DNA of 64,000 nucleotides from Promethearchaeota archaeon (GTDB taxonomy: Archaea; Asgardarchaeota; Lokiarchaeia; Sigyniarchaeales; SOKP01), in the NCBI GenBank assembly GCA_019058365.1, contig JAHPZE010000008.1, forward strand, positions 1-64,000. The letters run 5' to 3'. The notes below the pieces were generated by a model. It saw nothing but the letters and a program-made list of their open reading frames with translations. It did no database searches and was not told the origin of the DNA. The translations under genes and the position numbers were made by a program. Shown here piece by piece: positions 46,570 through 55,211 of this stretch (positions are counted from its first letter, which is position 1; every line of letters begins with the position of its first letter).

Positions 46570-48162
46570 TTAAGATCCGACTGCTTGCCCATCTTTACGC
46601 CAGTCTGATGCTCCCAGATAACCATTTTCAAATTTATATATTATTTGGGCTCCTCCAAATTTATAGAAGCGCTCTTTAGATACTTGATGTCCTAGTCTTG
46701 ATAGATCTTTATAGATATTATTTTCAAATCCCGTTTCAAGGATTACTTTAAGATCATCCATTACTCTCCAACGAGGGGCATCTATTGCCGTTTGTGGATT
46801 TTGACCGTACTGAAATATCCTAATCATCATTTGAGCATGCCCCTGTGGTTGCATTGACCCGCCCATTACGCCAAATGACATTAAGGGCTCTCGATTTTTT
46901 GTTACAAATGCCGGAATTATTGTATGAAAAGGCCTCTTATTCGGACCTATTTGATTTGGGTGACCTTCGATTAAATTAAAACCTCTCGCTCGATTTTGAA
47001 GACTTATTCCAGTTCCGGGAATAACAATTCCAGACCCAAAATTCTCATAATTTGATTGTATATATGAAACCATCATTCCATCAGCATCAGCAGCAGTTAA
47101 ATATACAGTATCACCAAATTTTGGTATACCTGCATCATACTGTTTAGCTGTATTAAAATTAATCAAATTAGCTCTTTCACTTAAATAGCTTGGTTTTAAT
47201 AGAAAAGAAGGATCAAACTCTAAAGTTGTGGGATCAGATATATATCTATAAGCATCAGCAAATGCTAATTTCATCGCTTCGATTTGTAAATGTAAGCATT
47301 CTGGTGAATCCGATTCATAAGCACTTAAATCGAAATTTTTTAAAATTCCTAACATAATTAAAGCTGCTAATCCCTGTCCATTAGGAGGTATTTCATGAAG
47401 AGTAACTCCATTATATTCTGTTGTAAGAGTTTCTTCCCATGTTGCCTTATGATTTTCTAGATCATCAAGTGTAATTAAACCTCCTGTATTTTTAGCATAT
47501 TCTACTATTTTTTTAGCTAAAACTCCACTGTAAAAAGCTTCTCCCTTCGTTTCTGCAATAAGTCTTAATGTTTTTCCTTGAGCGGGAAAATTAAAAAGTT
47601 CACCAGGTTTTGGTGCTTTTCCATTAGGCATGAAAGATTTATGGAAATCAGGGAATGATCGTCGTTTAAACTGCTTTGAGAGAAAAGGCCATATTTCTGC
47701 TACAATTGGTGAAACTAAAAATCCATTTTCTGCATATTTAATAGCAGGCTGAAATAATTCTTTAAATTCTAGTTGCCCATATTTCTTCGAAAGCTCAACC
47801 CATGCTGAAACTGCTCCTGGTATGGTTACAGAATCCCATCCGTTTACAGGTATTGAATTATAGTGTGAAAAATGTTCTGGTGTCCATGCTGATGGTGATC
47901 TACCAGATGCGTTTAAGCTAATAACATTCCTACCATCCCACAAAACTGTAAAAGCATCACTACCTATCCCATTAGAAGTGGGTTCTACGACAGTTAATGT
48001 GATTGCAGAAGCAATAGCCGCATCTACAGCATTTCCTCCTTTTAAAATCATTTGAAGTCCTGCTTGTGAAGCTAAAGGTTGGGACGTTGCCACTATATTA
48101 TTTGCTAAAATAGGCATTCGTTTGGAAGGATATTTAAAATCCCAATTGAATATATTATTCAA
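46570..48162 (-). CDS. ggt: Gamma-glutamyltransferase family protein
   Basis: 530-residue Ntn hydrolase. The autoprocessing and catalytic Thr is probably Thr352 in FGDTVYLTAADADG, preceded by the large-subunit region (GGNAVDAAIASAITLTVVEP near residue 40, NASGRSP near 80, PPNGQGLAAL near 260) and followed by GSGIVIPGTGISLQNR and GVMGGSMQPQGHAQM. The GDTVYL form belongs to the YwrD-like cytosolic subgroup, and no signal peptide is present, so breakdown of cytosolic gamma-glutamyl compounds is more likely than a periplasmic glutathione role. The TTG start at 48162 is supported by an AAGGAG box at 48170-48175. Confidence 0.92.
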   Translation of the reverse strand: MNNIFNWDFKYPSKRMPILANNIVATSQPLASQAGLQMILKGGNAVDAAIASAITLTVVEPTSNGIGSDAFTVLWDGRNVISLNASGRSPSAWTPEHFSHYNSIPVNGWDSVTIPGAVSAWVELSKKYGQLEFKELFQPAIKYAENGFLVSPIVAEIWPFLSKQFKRRSFPDFHKSFMPNGKAPKPGELFNFPAQGKTLRLIAETKGEAFYSGVLAKKIVEYAKNTGGLITLDDLENHKATWEETLTTEYNGVTLHEIPPNGQGLAALIMLGILKNFDLSAYESDSPECLHLQIEAMKLAFADAYRYISDPTTLEFDPSFLLKPSYLSERANLINFNTAKQYDAGIPKFGDTVYLTAADADGMMVSYIQSNYENFGSGIVIPGTGISLQNRARGFNLIEGHPNQIGPNKRPFHTIIPAFVTKNREPLMSFGVMGGSMQPQGHAQMMIRIFQYGQNPQTAIDAPRWRVMDDLKVILETGFENNIYKDLSRLGHQVSKERFYKFGGAQIIYKFENGYLGASDWRKDGQAVGS

Positions 48163-48169
48163 AATTACT

Positions 48170-48175
48170 CTCCTT
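48170..48175 (-). promoter_or_regulatory. Shine-Dalgarno AAGGAG deciding a TTG start
   Basis: On the minus strand AAGGAG sits 7 bases before TTG at 48162. It supports the TTG start of the gamma-glutamyltransferase gene over the ATG 17 codons further in. Confidence 0.75.
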
Positions 48176-48283
48176 TTCCAATGATTAACTTCTTGTAAAA
48201 TATAATGATAATATCTAAAAATCTATTTTGATTTAATAAAATAGTAAGTGTGATATTGCAATTTTTAAAGATAGATAGTAAAA

Positions 48284-49198
48284 ATGTTTATGACAACTAA
48301 AATCCCTCCTTCAGAAATAGTCATTAGACCTCCAGTAGAAGCTTATTCAGTTTTAATACCTGTAACTGGTGGCTGTTCGTGGAATAAATGTCGTTTTTGT
48401 GGCACATATAAAGGTGTTTATGGTGTTACTCAAGATTATGCTATACGATCCTTAGAAGATGTTAAAAAAGATATTGATAAATATGCTCAATCGAATTATC
48501 ATGGATTTCCGGTTTTTTTAGCGGGAGGGAATCCTACTTCGGCACCAACCGGATACTTAGCCGAAATCATTAAATATGTAAGAGTTAAGTTAAGAAATGT
48601 TCCTCGAGTAAGTTGTTATGCTAAATCATTAGATATTCTAAAAAAGTCTGATGAAGAATTAAAAACATTAGCTAATGCAGGATTAGATATTGTTTATATG
48701 GGCTTAGAAAGTGGTTCAAATACAATATTAAGAATTATGAAAAAAGGAACTAATGCTGAATCTATGATAAAAGCAGGAAAGAAAATTTTAAAAGCTGGAA
48801 TTAAATTATCATTATACATCATTCTAGGGTTAGGTAGTCACAAATATTCAGAAGAGCATGTGAAAGAAACTGCTAGAGTGTTAACTGAAATTAACCCAAC
48901 CATTTTTCGGTTCCGAACTTTAAATATTTTGCCTGGGACTCCTCTTTGGGATGAATGGAAATCTGGAGTATTTGAGTTATTGAGCCCTTTAGAGAATATA
49001 AAAGAAGAAAGGGACATCATAGCTAATCTAGGTGAAAATGTTACTTCTCAAGTCTTTAACGACCATGTATCTAATTATTGTACAATAGAATCTTCAAATA
49101 TAAAAGAAGATCGAAATATGTTTATAAAAACATTAGATTCTTTTATTAATGACCCAAGAATCCAAAAGATGGAAAGAAAAAACTTAATAAGAATGTGA
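48284..49198 (+). CDS. Radical SAM protein
   Basis: 304 residues with the cluster motif GCSWNKCRFCGTYKG near residue 32; the spacing is C-x4-C-x2-C rather than the usual C-x3-C-x2-C. Later segments are FLAGGNPTSAPTGYL near 78, IVYMGLESGSNTIL near 142 and YIILGLGSHKYSEEH near 180, all typical of the radical SAM barrel. It is paralogous to 30537-31460, sharing the RPPVEAYSVLIPVTGGC opening. The enzyme family resembles Elp3/HemN-type barrels of unknown substrate. A second ATG two codons after the first is possible. It is convergent with the regulator gene at 49230. Confidence 0.85.
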   Translation: MFMTTKIPPSEIVIRPPVEAYSVLIPVTGGCSWNKCRFCGTYKGVYGVTQDYAIRSLEDVKKDIDKYAQSNYHGFPVFLAGGNPTSAPTGYLAEIIKYVRVKLRNVPRVSCYAKSLDILKKSDEELKTLANAGLDIVYMGLESGSNTILRIMKKGTNAESMIKAGKKILKAGIKLSLYIILGLGSHKYSEEHVKETARVLTEINPTIFRFRTLNILPGTPLWDEWKSGVFELLSPLENIKEERDIIANLGENVTSQVFNDHVSNYCTIESSNIKEDRNMFIKTLDSFINDPRIQKMERKNLIRM

Positions 49199-49229
49199 TT
49201 GTTTGAGGATAGAGCTAAAAACGTCTATT

Positions 49230-50306
49230 TCAACCTTCAAGAACTTTATCCAACGTATCAATGAAAATCTTATAATTAGATATTGAGTCTATAAGGAACT
49301 CATTTATTTTGTAAATCCGGGTATAGCCATTTAATATTTCCAAATTATTTTTATTATCTTCTAATTCTACTCTCATTTTTTTTAACATATCATTCCATTT
49401 TGCAAATCTATTAATCACTGATCTAGAGAATTTTAATAGGATCATTCCTGCGGATTCAGCACCATATGTAATCTTGCCTTTAGGTGAAATCTCTGATTTT
49501 TCTACTAATCCATTTTCTAAGAGTAAATTGACTTCTTCAGAAATCTTCCCTACAGATAAACCTGTGATCTTTTGTATAGTTTTTTGGGTAAGATATTTTC
49601 TTGTAATAAAATATCCGAGAATCCTAATAAACATAGGATCTCGACTTGAAAACATAGGAGATACTGCGAGTTGATTTAACATATCTTCCTCAACTAAATA
49701 AACTTCTGGGTCAAAAGAAATCTTTTTCACTTCTTCTTCCCTTTTTGTCAATTTGAAATATTTTGAAGCTATTTCTTCTGTTGTTTCATTAGTTGAATTT
49801 TTTACCACTAATGGGAATAAAATTTTATAAATTTCAAAAGTTTCAAGCAATTCATCAATTCTTCTTGAAAGATGTTGTGCTCCTTTTTTAGATTGTTCTA
49901 TTAATTTTATTAATTCTTCTTTTTTATTTTTCAAATAAGTTCCTAAAGGATCAAAAGAACTCAATGCGATTTCAATCCCTTTAGTCGTAAGATCTTCAAG
50001 TTTTCCAGTAAATGAATATGTAAATGTATGAGTATGAGGAATACGTTCTTTTTGAAAAACTCCTGTACCCGTCATAACTGATAGAAATGTAGAAATTAAG
50101 CCCATCGAAAACCCAGTTAACTCTTTTAATTCTTTCTGAGATAACTTTTCATGAATTAAGAGATAAGAGGAAATTGTTGATATCTTGGGATTAACATGTT
50201 TACTTTTAGCAATATCCAAGAGTAATTCCACAAGGTTATCTTCATATTTTCGTAGTTTATCACTGAAAAGGTGACTATTAGTTTCAGTATCTTCTTCAAT
50301 AGTCAT
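49230..50306 (-). CDS. Double winged-helix GbsR/MarR-like transcription regulator (fused form)
   Basis: 358 residues with two winged-helix domains. The first, near residues 40-110, has HEKLSQKELKELTGFSMGLI; the second, near 235-295, has LTQKTIQKITGLSVGKISEE. Each is followed by helices with an ALS/KFSRSVINRFAKW-like pattern and a LNGY element near the end. The N-terminal half matches the separate protein at 50947-51471 and the C-terminal half matches 50432-50950, so this is a fusion of that pair or its unsplit ancestor. TTCATGAA lies about 40 bases before the start, suggesting autoregulation. Ligand unknown. Confidence 0.82.
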   Translation of the reverse strand: MTIEEDTETNSHLFSDKLRKYEDNLVELLLDIAKSKHVNPKISTISSYLLIHEKLSQKELKELTGFSMGLISTFLSVMTGTGVFQKERIPHTHTFTYSFTGKLEDLTTKGIEIALSSFDPLGTYLKNKKEELIKLIEQSKKGAQHLSRRIDELLETFEIYKILFPLVVKNSTNETTEEIASKYFKLTKREEEVKKISFDPEVYLVEEDMLNQLAVSPMFSSRDPMFIRILGYFITRKYLTQKTIQKITGLSVGKISEEVNLLLENGLVEKSEISPKGKITYGAESAGMILLKFSRSVINRFAKWNDMLKKMRVELEDNKNNLEILNGYTRIYKINEFLIDSISNYKIFIDTLDKVLEG

Positions 50307-50345
50307 TTCTTAACTAAATATAGGTTAGGAATCTATTTAAATGTT

Positions 50346-50353
50346 TTCATGAA
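50346..50353. promoter_or_regulatory. Candidate operator TTCATGAA upstream of the fused regulator
   Basis: Perfect 8-base palindrome about 40 bases before the ATG of the regulator at 50306. The same word occurs twice in the promoter region of the adjacent ABC transporter and regulator pair. Confidence 0.5.
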
Positions 50354-50431
50354 ATTTGAAACTTAAAAATTAGTTATTAAAAAAAATAAAATTAAAGATT
50401 ATTTAGGATTAAGGTCAATAAATAAATGGAA

Positions 50432-50950
50432 TTATTTTTTTTTTTCTTTTTTATATTTATTTTTAAGATCTTCCCAAAGGTTTATTACAGCCTTATATCC
50501 AGAAAATCTCATTAAATTTACATCAATAAAATCCTTTATTTCATTATATCCATTTAAATTTTGAAGTTCTTCTCTATTAATTACCAAATCATTTTTCATT
50601 TCGAGGAATTTTGCCTCCCATTTGATATTTGTTTTCAAGAGGCTAATTGCTCTACTAAAGGTTTCTGCGACAACTGATTCCATAGAGTAAATCCATGGTT
50701 TTGATTTTTTAGAAATCTTTATTAAATTAAACTCCAGAAAATTATTAAGCTCTTGAGAAATTTTTCCCGCAGAAAAGCCTGTTAAGTTTTGGAGTTCAGA
50801 TTGAGTTAAATCCTTTCGAGTTATAAAATAGAAAAGTATTTTTGAAGCTATCTCACCCCGAACAGAAAAAACAGTATACTTTAATAATGTTTTAAATATC
50901 TCACTCTCTATCTTTTTAATTTCAGGGTCAAATTTCTCTTCTTTTTTCAT
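50432..50950 (-). CDS. GbsR-like winged-helix regulator, C-half equivalent
   Basis: 172 residues with one winged helix near residues 38-100 (LTQSELQNLTGFSAGKISQE) followed by long helices and ELQNLNGYNEIKDF. It aligns by eye with the C-terminal half of the regulator at 49230-50306. Its ATG overlaps the TGA of the preceding gene (ATGA at 50947-50950), so the two are co-translated and probably form a heteromer equivalent to the fused protein. The basic tail (KYKKEKKK) ends in a long lysine run. Confidence 0.82.
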   Translation of the reverse strand: MKKEEKFDPEIKKIESEIFKTLLKYTVFSVRGEIASKILFYFITRKDLTQSELQNLTGFSAGKISQELNNFLEFNLIKISKKSKPWIYSMESVVAETFSRAISLLKTNIKWEAKFLEMKNDLVINREELQNLNGYNEIKDFIDVNLMRFSGYKAVINLWEDLKNKYKKEKKK

Positions 50951-51471
50951 TGTAGATTTTCGTTATTTTTTTGTTTAAATATGAATTCTATATCAGACCA
51001 GATATTTTGAACAGTTTCAAAAGTTTCTGTTAAGCTTTGTATTCGTTCGGAAAGAAACTCCGCTCCTTTCTTATCTTTATTTTTCTCTATGTCAATAATC
51101 TTTTTTTTAAGAAATTCATTAATTTTTATGAATTCCTCTAGTGTTGCATCAGCAGTATCTCCGTATTTTTCGGGGGCATTTAAGTATAAATATTTATTTG
51201 TTTTTGGAATTTTTTCCTTTCTTATAACACCAAGCTCTAATATCTCTCTTAATTTTTTTGAGATTGTACCTGCAGAGAGATTTGTCAAATCTTTTAACTG
51301 TTTCTGAGTTAAATTTTTATGTATTCCAATATAACCAAGAATTAATTGGAGATTTGGATCAATACTCTTCGCTCTACCAGAATCTAACACAAATTCAATT
51401 AATATTTGCTCATATTCTTTAATCTTTCCCTGGAATATATGTTTTCTAGGCAAAAATTTCTTATCTATCAT
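50947..51471 (-). CDS. GbsR-like winged-helix regulator, N-half equivalent
   Basis: 174 residues with a winged helix near residues 45-100 (LTQKQLKDLTNLSAGTISKK, then ELGVIRKEKIPKTNKYLY). It corresponds to the N-terminal half of the 358-residue regulator, including the KIKEYEQILIEFVLDSGRAK lead-in (compare KLRKYEDNLVELLLDIAKSK) and the GAEFLSERIQSLTETFE helix (compare GAQHLSRRIDELLETFE). It is first in a two-gene operon and diverges from the ABC transporter, with two TTCATGAA palindromes between them. Confidence 0.82.
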   Translation of the reverse strand: MIDKKFLPRKHIFQGKIKEYEQILIEFVLDSGRAKSIDPNLQLILGYIGIHKNLTQKQLKDLTNLSAGTISKKLREILELGVIRKEKIPKTNKYLYLNAPEKYGDTADATLEEFIKINEFLKKKIIDIEKNKDKKGAEFLSERIQSLTETFETVQNIWSDIEFIFKQKNNENLQ

Positions 51472-51518
51472 TCCTTAATATGATTAATGTGCAAACAACT
51501 ATTTATAATTTTTCATCT

Positions 51519-51530
51519 TTCATGAAAAAT
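51519..51530. promoter_or_regulatory. Candidate operator, copy 1 (ttcatgaaaaat)
   Basis: Twelve-base word with the palindromic core TTCATGAA, lying about 50 bases before the regulator-pair start (51471) and just upstream of the ABC promoter TATA-like run at 51539-51547. The identical 12-mer recurs at 51583-51594. Confidence 0.55.
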
Positions 51531-51538
51531 GAAGAACA

Positions 51539-51547
51539 TTTATATAT
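51539..51547 (+). promoter_or_regulatory. Possible TATA box for the ABC transporter operon
   Basis: The run attTATATATG about 65 bases before the transporter start lies between the two operator copies. This is the layout expected of a repressed archaeal promoter. In such AT-rich DNA the call is tentative. Confidence 0.35.
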
Positions 51548-51582
51548 GCAGATTTCATATTATTTTATTAGGTTTTTTATTA

Positions 51583-51594
51583 TTCATGAAAAAT
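51583..51594. promoter_or_regulatory. Candidate operator, copy 2 (ttcatgaaaaat)
   Basis: Exact repeat of the 12-mer at 51519-51530, 64 bases away and only 15 bases before the TTG start of the ABC ATPase gene. A protein bound here could block transcription from the TATA-like run upstream. Confidence 0.55.
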
Positions 51595-51609
51595 AAAAAA
51601 CTCTAAAAG

Positions 51610-52575
51610 TTGATAAATTTGAACGCAATCGAAGTAAAAAATCTAAAAAAATATTATAACAAGGGAAAAGTTAAAGCTGTTGATGGTGTTTCTTTTGAAG
51701 TTCCAGAAGGTTCTCGATTTGGTTTTCTTGGACCAAATGGGGCAGGGAAAACTACGACGATTCGATGCTTACTTGGATTTTTAAATGTTGATGCTGGTGA
51801 TATAACTATTCTTGGACAAAAAGTTAATCCCATAAAGGATGTAGAAATACGAAATCGAATTGGATATTTACCTGGGGAGCTTGGAATCTACAAGGAAATG
51901 AGTGCTACTCAATTAATTAGATATTTTGCGAAGCTTTACAAAATCGAAATTGATTGGAGATTTGTAGATGAGGTAGCTAACCGTCTTAAAATCGAAATGG
52001 AGCGAAAAATGGGCAACCTAAGCAAAGGCAATAAACAGAAAACAGGAGTCTTAGTAGCGTTAATGGGCAAGTTCGATTTATTAATCATGGATGAGCCAAC
52101 TTCAGGACTTGACCCATTAAATCAGAGTGAATTTTATCGAATCGTATCTGAACGCCAGAAAGAATCAAATTGTACTGTCTTTGTATGTTCTCATGTCCTT
52201 CCAGAAATAGAAAAATTCTGTGATAGCGTGGCAATTATTAAAAAAGGAAAAATTGTGGAGATTTCAGATGTTAGGGATCTTAAAGCAAAGAATTTAAAAA
52301 ATATTGAATTAATTTTTGAAACACCGAAAGGTTTAGAAGCATTTACGAACTTTTTAGCATCCGAGGTTCCAGAAGCTATTGTGAAACAATCCTACCACGT
52401 CGAGCTTCAATTTCTAGTCCCCCCAAAACAGACTCGAAAAGTTTTACATGAAATTAGTGAGAATGACTGGGATGGAGCCCCTATAAGAGATATATCAATT
52501 ACCCATTCTACTTTAGAGAATATTTTTATGCAATATTACAAAGATAGTACTACAGAAGGAGGTGAAGCTGCATGA
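51610..52575 (+). CDS. ABC transporter ATP-binding protein
   Basis: 321-residue ATPase of the ABC-2 exporter type. Walker A GPNGAGKTT near residues 43-51, Q-loop region near IGYLPGELGIYKEM, signature LSKGNKQK near 137, Walker B LLIMDEPTSGLDP near 157-169, and the switch His in VCSHV. A ~90-residue C-terminal domain follows. The start is TTG at 51610; a second TTG three codons later is also possible. It overlaps the permease gene by 4 bases (ATGA) and diverges from the GbsR-like regulators, which probably control it. Confidence 0.93.
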   Translation: MINLNAIEVKNLKKYYNKGKVKAVDGVSFEVPEGSRFGFLGPNGAGKTTTIRCLLGFLNVDAGDITILGQKVNPIKDVEIRNRIGYLPGELGIYKEMSATQLIRYFAKLYKIEIDWRFVDEVANRLKIEMERKMGNLSKGNKQKTGVLVALMGKFDLLIMDEPTSGLDPLNQSEFYRIVSERQKESNCTVFVCSHVLPEIEKFCDSVAIIKKGKIVEISDVRDLKAKNLKNIELIFETPKGLEAFTNFLASEVPEAIVKQSYHVELQFLVPPKQTRKVLHEISENDWDGAPIRDISITHSTLENIFMQYYKDSTTEGGEAA

Positions 52576-53387
52576 ACACAATTAGAATTATGTTAAAGGA
52601 ACTTACGTCAAATAAAAAAGGCATTATCCTCTATACAGCATTACTGGGATTATTTTACATGTGGTTTGTTTCAATTTTTGATCCTATATTTTTTGCTGAC
52701 TTCGAAGATTTACTTGAATCTTATCCAGAAGCAATAAGGCAGATGATAGGTGAATTTTACTCACTTAGCACAATTGGAGGCTTAATGAATATATATCTTT
52801 TTTCAATGTCTTTGTTCTTTTTTGGAATTTATTTTGTACTAAAGGCTTCCCAAGACATTCCAAGAGAAATTGATAATAGAACAATCGATCTAATGCTGTC
52901 CAAACCTATTAAACGATGGGAATTTTCGCTAGGGAAATATTTATATCATATTATGGGAGCTATTATAATCCTGTTAGGTGTAATGTTGGCAGTAATTCTA
53001 GGTATTTTTATCATGCCAAATGTTGCTGCTAATGAAGTTCCATGGGCAGAATTTTTGACAGCTTTTCTTGTAATGATTTTATTAAATTTAGGCATTGTTA
53101 CTACTGGGTTTTTCTTCTCGACATTCATGGATACTAAGAAATCTCTTGTTTTAAGTTTTGGTACAATTATCTTTTTCTATGCAGTTGGTCAATTCTGGCA
53201 GAGTTTTGGCGAGAGTATGGAAGGCATTAAATATATTAGTATTTTCTACTACTCCGACATGTCAAATCTCCTTGTTAATAGTAATTGGGATGCAATACCT
53301 ATAAAAATCGTGTTTCTCTCAAGTTATACGATCATATTAGCCTTGATTTCATTACTAATCTTCAACAAACGGGATATCCCCGTCTAA
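52572..53387 (+). CDS. ABC-2 type permease subunit
   Basis: 271 residues with about six membrane segments, the first near residues 17-37 and then pairs near 75-95, 125-150, 160-180, 190-210 and 245-263. The RTIDLMLSKPIKRWEFSLGKY segment near residue 100 is typical of ABC-2/NatB-like permeases. It overlaps the ATPase gene by 4 bases. The pair would form a homodimeric-permease exporter; the cargo (drug, lipid or sodium) is not evident. Control by the divergent GbsR-like proteins suggests stress-linked expression. Confidence 0.85.
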   Translation: MNTIRIMLKELTSNKKGIILYTALLGLFYMWFVSIFDPIFFADFEDLLESYPEAIRQMIGEFYSLSTIGGLMNIYLFSMSLFFFGIYFVLKASQDIPREIDNRTIDLMLSKPIKRWEFSLGKYLYHIMGAIIILLGVMLAVILGIFIMPNVAANEVPWAEFLTAFLVMILLNLGIVTTGFFFSTFMDTKKSLVLSFGTIIFFYAVGQFWQSFGESMEGIKYISIFYYSDMSNLLVNSNWDAIPIKIVFLSSYTIILALISLLIFNKRDIPV

Positions 53388-53567
53388 ATTTATATTTTTT
53401 CCTATTTTTTCAAAATTTTCCAACTCATACATAGTTTAGAACCTTTAATTAAATAGGCAATACCAAAAATTTATAAGTTTGTCATAATACGAATATCTTT
53501 AATATTATAATATATATTTTTACGTTATAATAAGAACATAGTAAAATATTCAACGAGGCTAACCAAA
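53388..53567. other. AT-rich promoter region of guaB
   Basis: 180 bases without a gene, with several TATA-like runs (ataatatatatt near 53507). No attenuator or riboswitch fold is apparent to me. Confidence 0.35.
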
Positions 53568-55037
53568 ATGTCGAATTATTATCGTGAAAAGATACATTCA
53601 AAGGATCTTATAGCTACATTTGATGATGTACTAATACTTCCAGGATTTACAAATTTTTCACCAAATGAGGTTGATATATCCTCAAACTTAGGAAAATATC
53701 ATCTCGAACTTCCAATATTATCATCGGCTATGGATACTGTCACTGAAGAGAGTATGGCAATAAGAATGGCTTTACAAGGTGGTCTTGGAGTTTTACATCG
53801 TAATTGTTCTTATGAAAGACAATTAGAAATGGTTAGAATTGTTAAGCGGGCTAGATCTTTTGTAATTGACGATGTAGCAACTATTAACCCTTATGCAAAA
53901 GTTGCTAAAGCAAAATTTATGATGGATAATTATAATATAAGCGGGATCGTAGTAGTTGATGAAGCTAAGAAAGTATGTGGTATTTTCACTAAGCGAGACA
54001 TTCCTTTCTTTGAAAAAGATATACATAATGGTGTAATTAAAGATTACATGACCAAAGAAGTAATTTCTATCAAACCTGGAGCTTCTAGGGAAGAAGCATT
54101 GAAAATTTTATACAAATCACGTAAAGAGAAATTACCCATTATAGATGAGCATGGTTTATTAAAAGGATTAATTACAAAGAAAGATTTAGCTCCTGAATTT
54201 CCATTTGCGTCGAAGGATGATGAAGGTCATTTATTATGTGCAATAGCATTGTCTCCTAAATTCCCAGAATCCTCTCAAGCTCAAGAATTATTGAAGGAAA
54301 TTGATAAATATGTAGATATTTTCTTTATTGACGTAGCTGATTTTTATAAAAGAGATGATATTAACGGTACAATGAAGTTAATGAGACTTTTGGAATCTGA
54401 TTTTGTTTTAGGGAATATTGGAACTTACCAAGCTGCTGAATATTTGATTTCAAAATGCGATTTTGTAGAAGAACGGTTTATAGGTTTAAAAGTGGGAATG
54501 GGTTCTGGGTCAATTTGTACAACTTCAATACAAACAGGTGTAGGTGCTCCAACATTATATGCTACTGCACAAGTAGCTGATGCTATACAAGATTATAATC
54601 AGGAACTATCTTTAATTGCAGATGGGGGTTTCACTAAACCAGGTGATTTACCAAAAGCATTTTCTGTTGGCGCAGATCTAATAATGTCAGGGCATTTTCT
54701 TGCTGGTACTGATGAATCTCCTGGTTTTATAGATACCATTTCTGGAAGAAAGGTAAAGGTTTATCGTGGAATGGGAAGTAAAGATGCGAGAGTGTCAGGA
54801 TATATCGCAGATCGTTATATAGAAAGCTCAAAAATGTTAACTGAAGGTGTTAGTGATTATGTGCCCTATGTGGGGGATGTAACTGGAGTTTTAGCAACTC
54901 TAAAAGAAGGTTTAACAAATGGAATGATTTATGCTGGCGCGGGATCTATTGAAGAGATGAAAAAAGCATCACTTGGAATTGTCTCAATTGTTGGTCAGCG
55001 TGAAACATCACCACACGATCTTATTGGAAAATTTTAA
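53568..55037 (+). CDS. guaB: Inosine 5'-monophosphate dehydrogenase
   Basis: Oxidises IMP to XMP with NAD+, the committed step to GMP. 489 residues: N-terminal barrel strands (TFDDVLILPGFTNFSP, SSAMDTVTEESMAIRMALQGGLGVLHRN), two CBS domains near 105-215, the catalytic loop GSGSICTT with Cys317, IADGGFTKPGDLPKA, GHFLAGTDESPG, VYRGMGSKDARVSG and the flap ADRY near 420. The catalytic loop continues SIQTGVGAPT, where typical IMPDHs have Arg then GVGxPQ, so it is somewhat divergent. GMP reductase is unlikely because of the CBS domains and the RY flap. purH follows on the same strand. Confidence 0.92.
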   Translation: MSNYYREKIHSKDLIATFDDVLILPGFTNFSPNEVDISSNLGKYHLELPILSSAMDTVTEESMAIRMALQGGLGVLHRNCSYERQLEMVRIVKRARSFVIDDVATINPYAKVAKAKFMMDNYNISGIVVVDEAKKVCGIFTKRDIPFFEKDIHNGVIKDYMTKEVISIKPGASREEALKILYKSRKEKLPIIDEHGLLKGLITKKDLAPEFPFASKDDEGHLLCAIALSPKFPESSQAQELLKEIDKYVDIFFIDVADFYKRDDINGTMKLMRLLESDFVLGNIGTYQAAEYLISKCDFVEERFIGLKVGMGSGSICTTSIQTGVGAPTLYATAQVADAIQDYNQELSLIADGGFTKPGDLPKAFSVGADLIMSGHFLAGTDESPGFIDTISGRKVKVYRGMGSKDARVSGYIADRYIESSKMLTEGVSDYVPYVGDVTGVLATLKEGLTNGMIYAGAGSIEEMKKASLGIVSIVGQRETSPHDLIGKF

Positions 55038-55211
55038 ATTGTTGTTCTACATTTGTGTCGATATTTAAAAATAGTAGATCTTTTTAAATTCTACAATCTT
55101 AACCCTAATTTCACTTATTAAAGCTCTATTAATTAAGTATTAACCACAAAAAACTTTTCTTTGTAACAATTATTTTTATTATTTAAGTAAATTAATTCAA
55201 ACTAGATTTTT
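55038..55211. other. AT-rich spacer between guaB and purH
   Basis: 174 bases without a gene. The gap makes an independent purH promoter plausible. No clear structured leader is seen. Confidence 0.3.
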
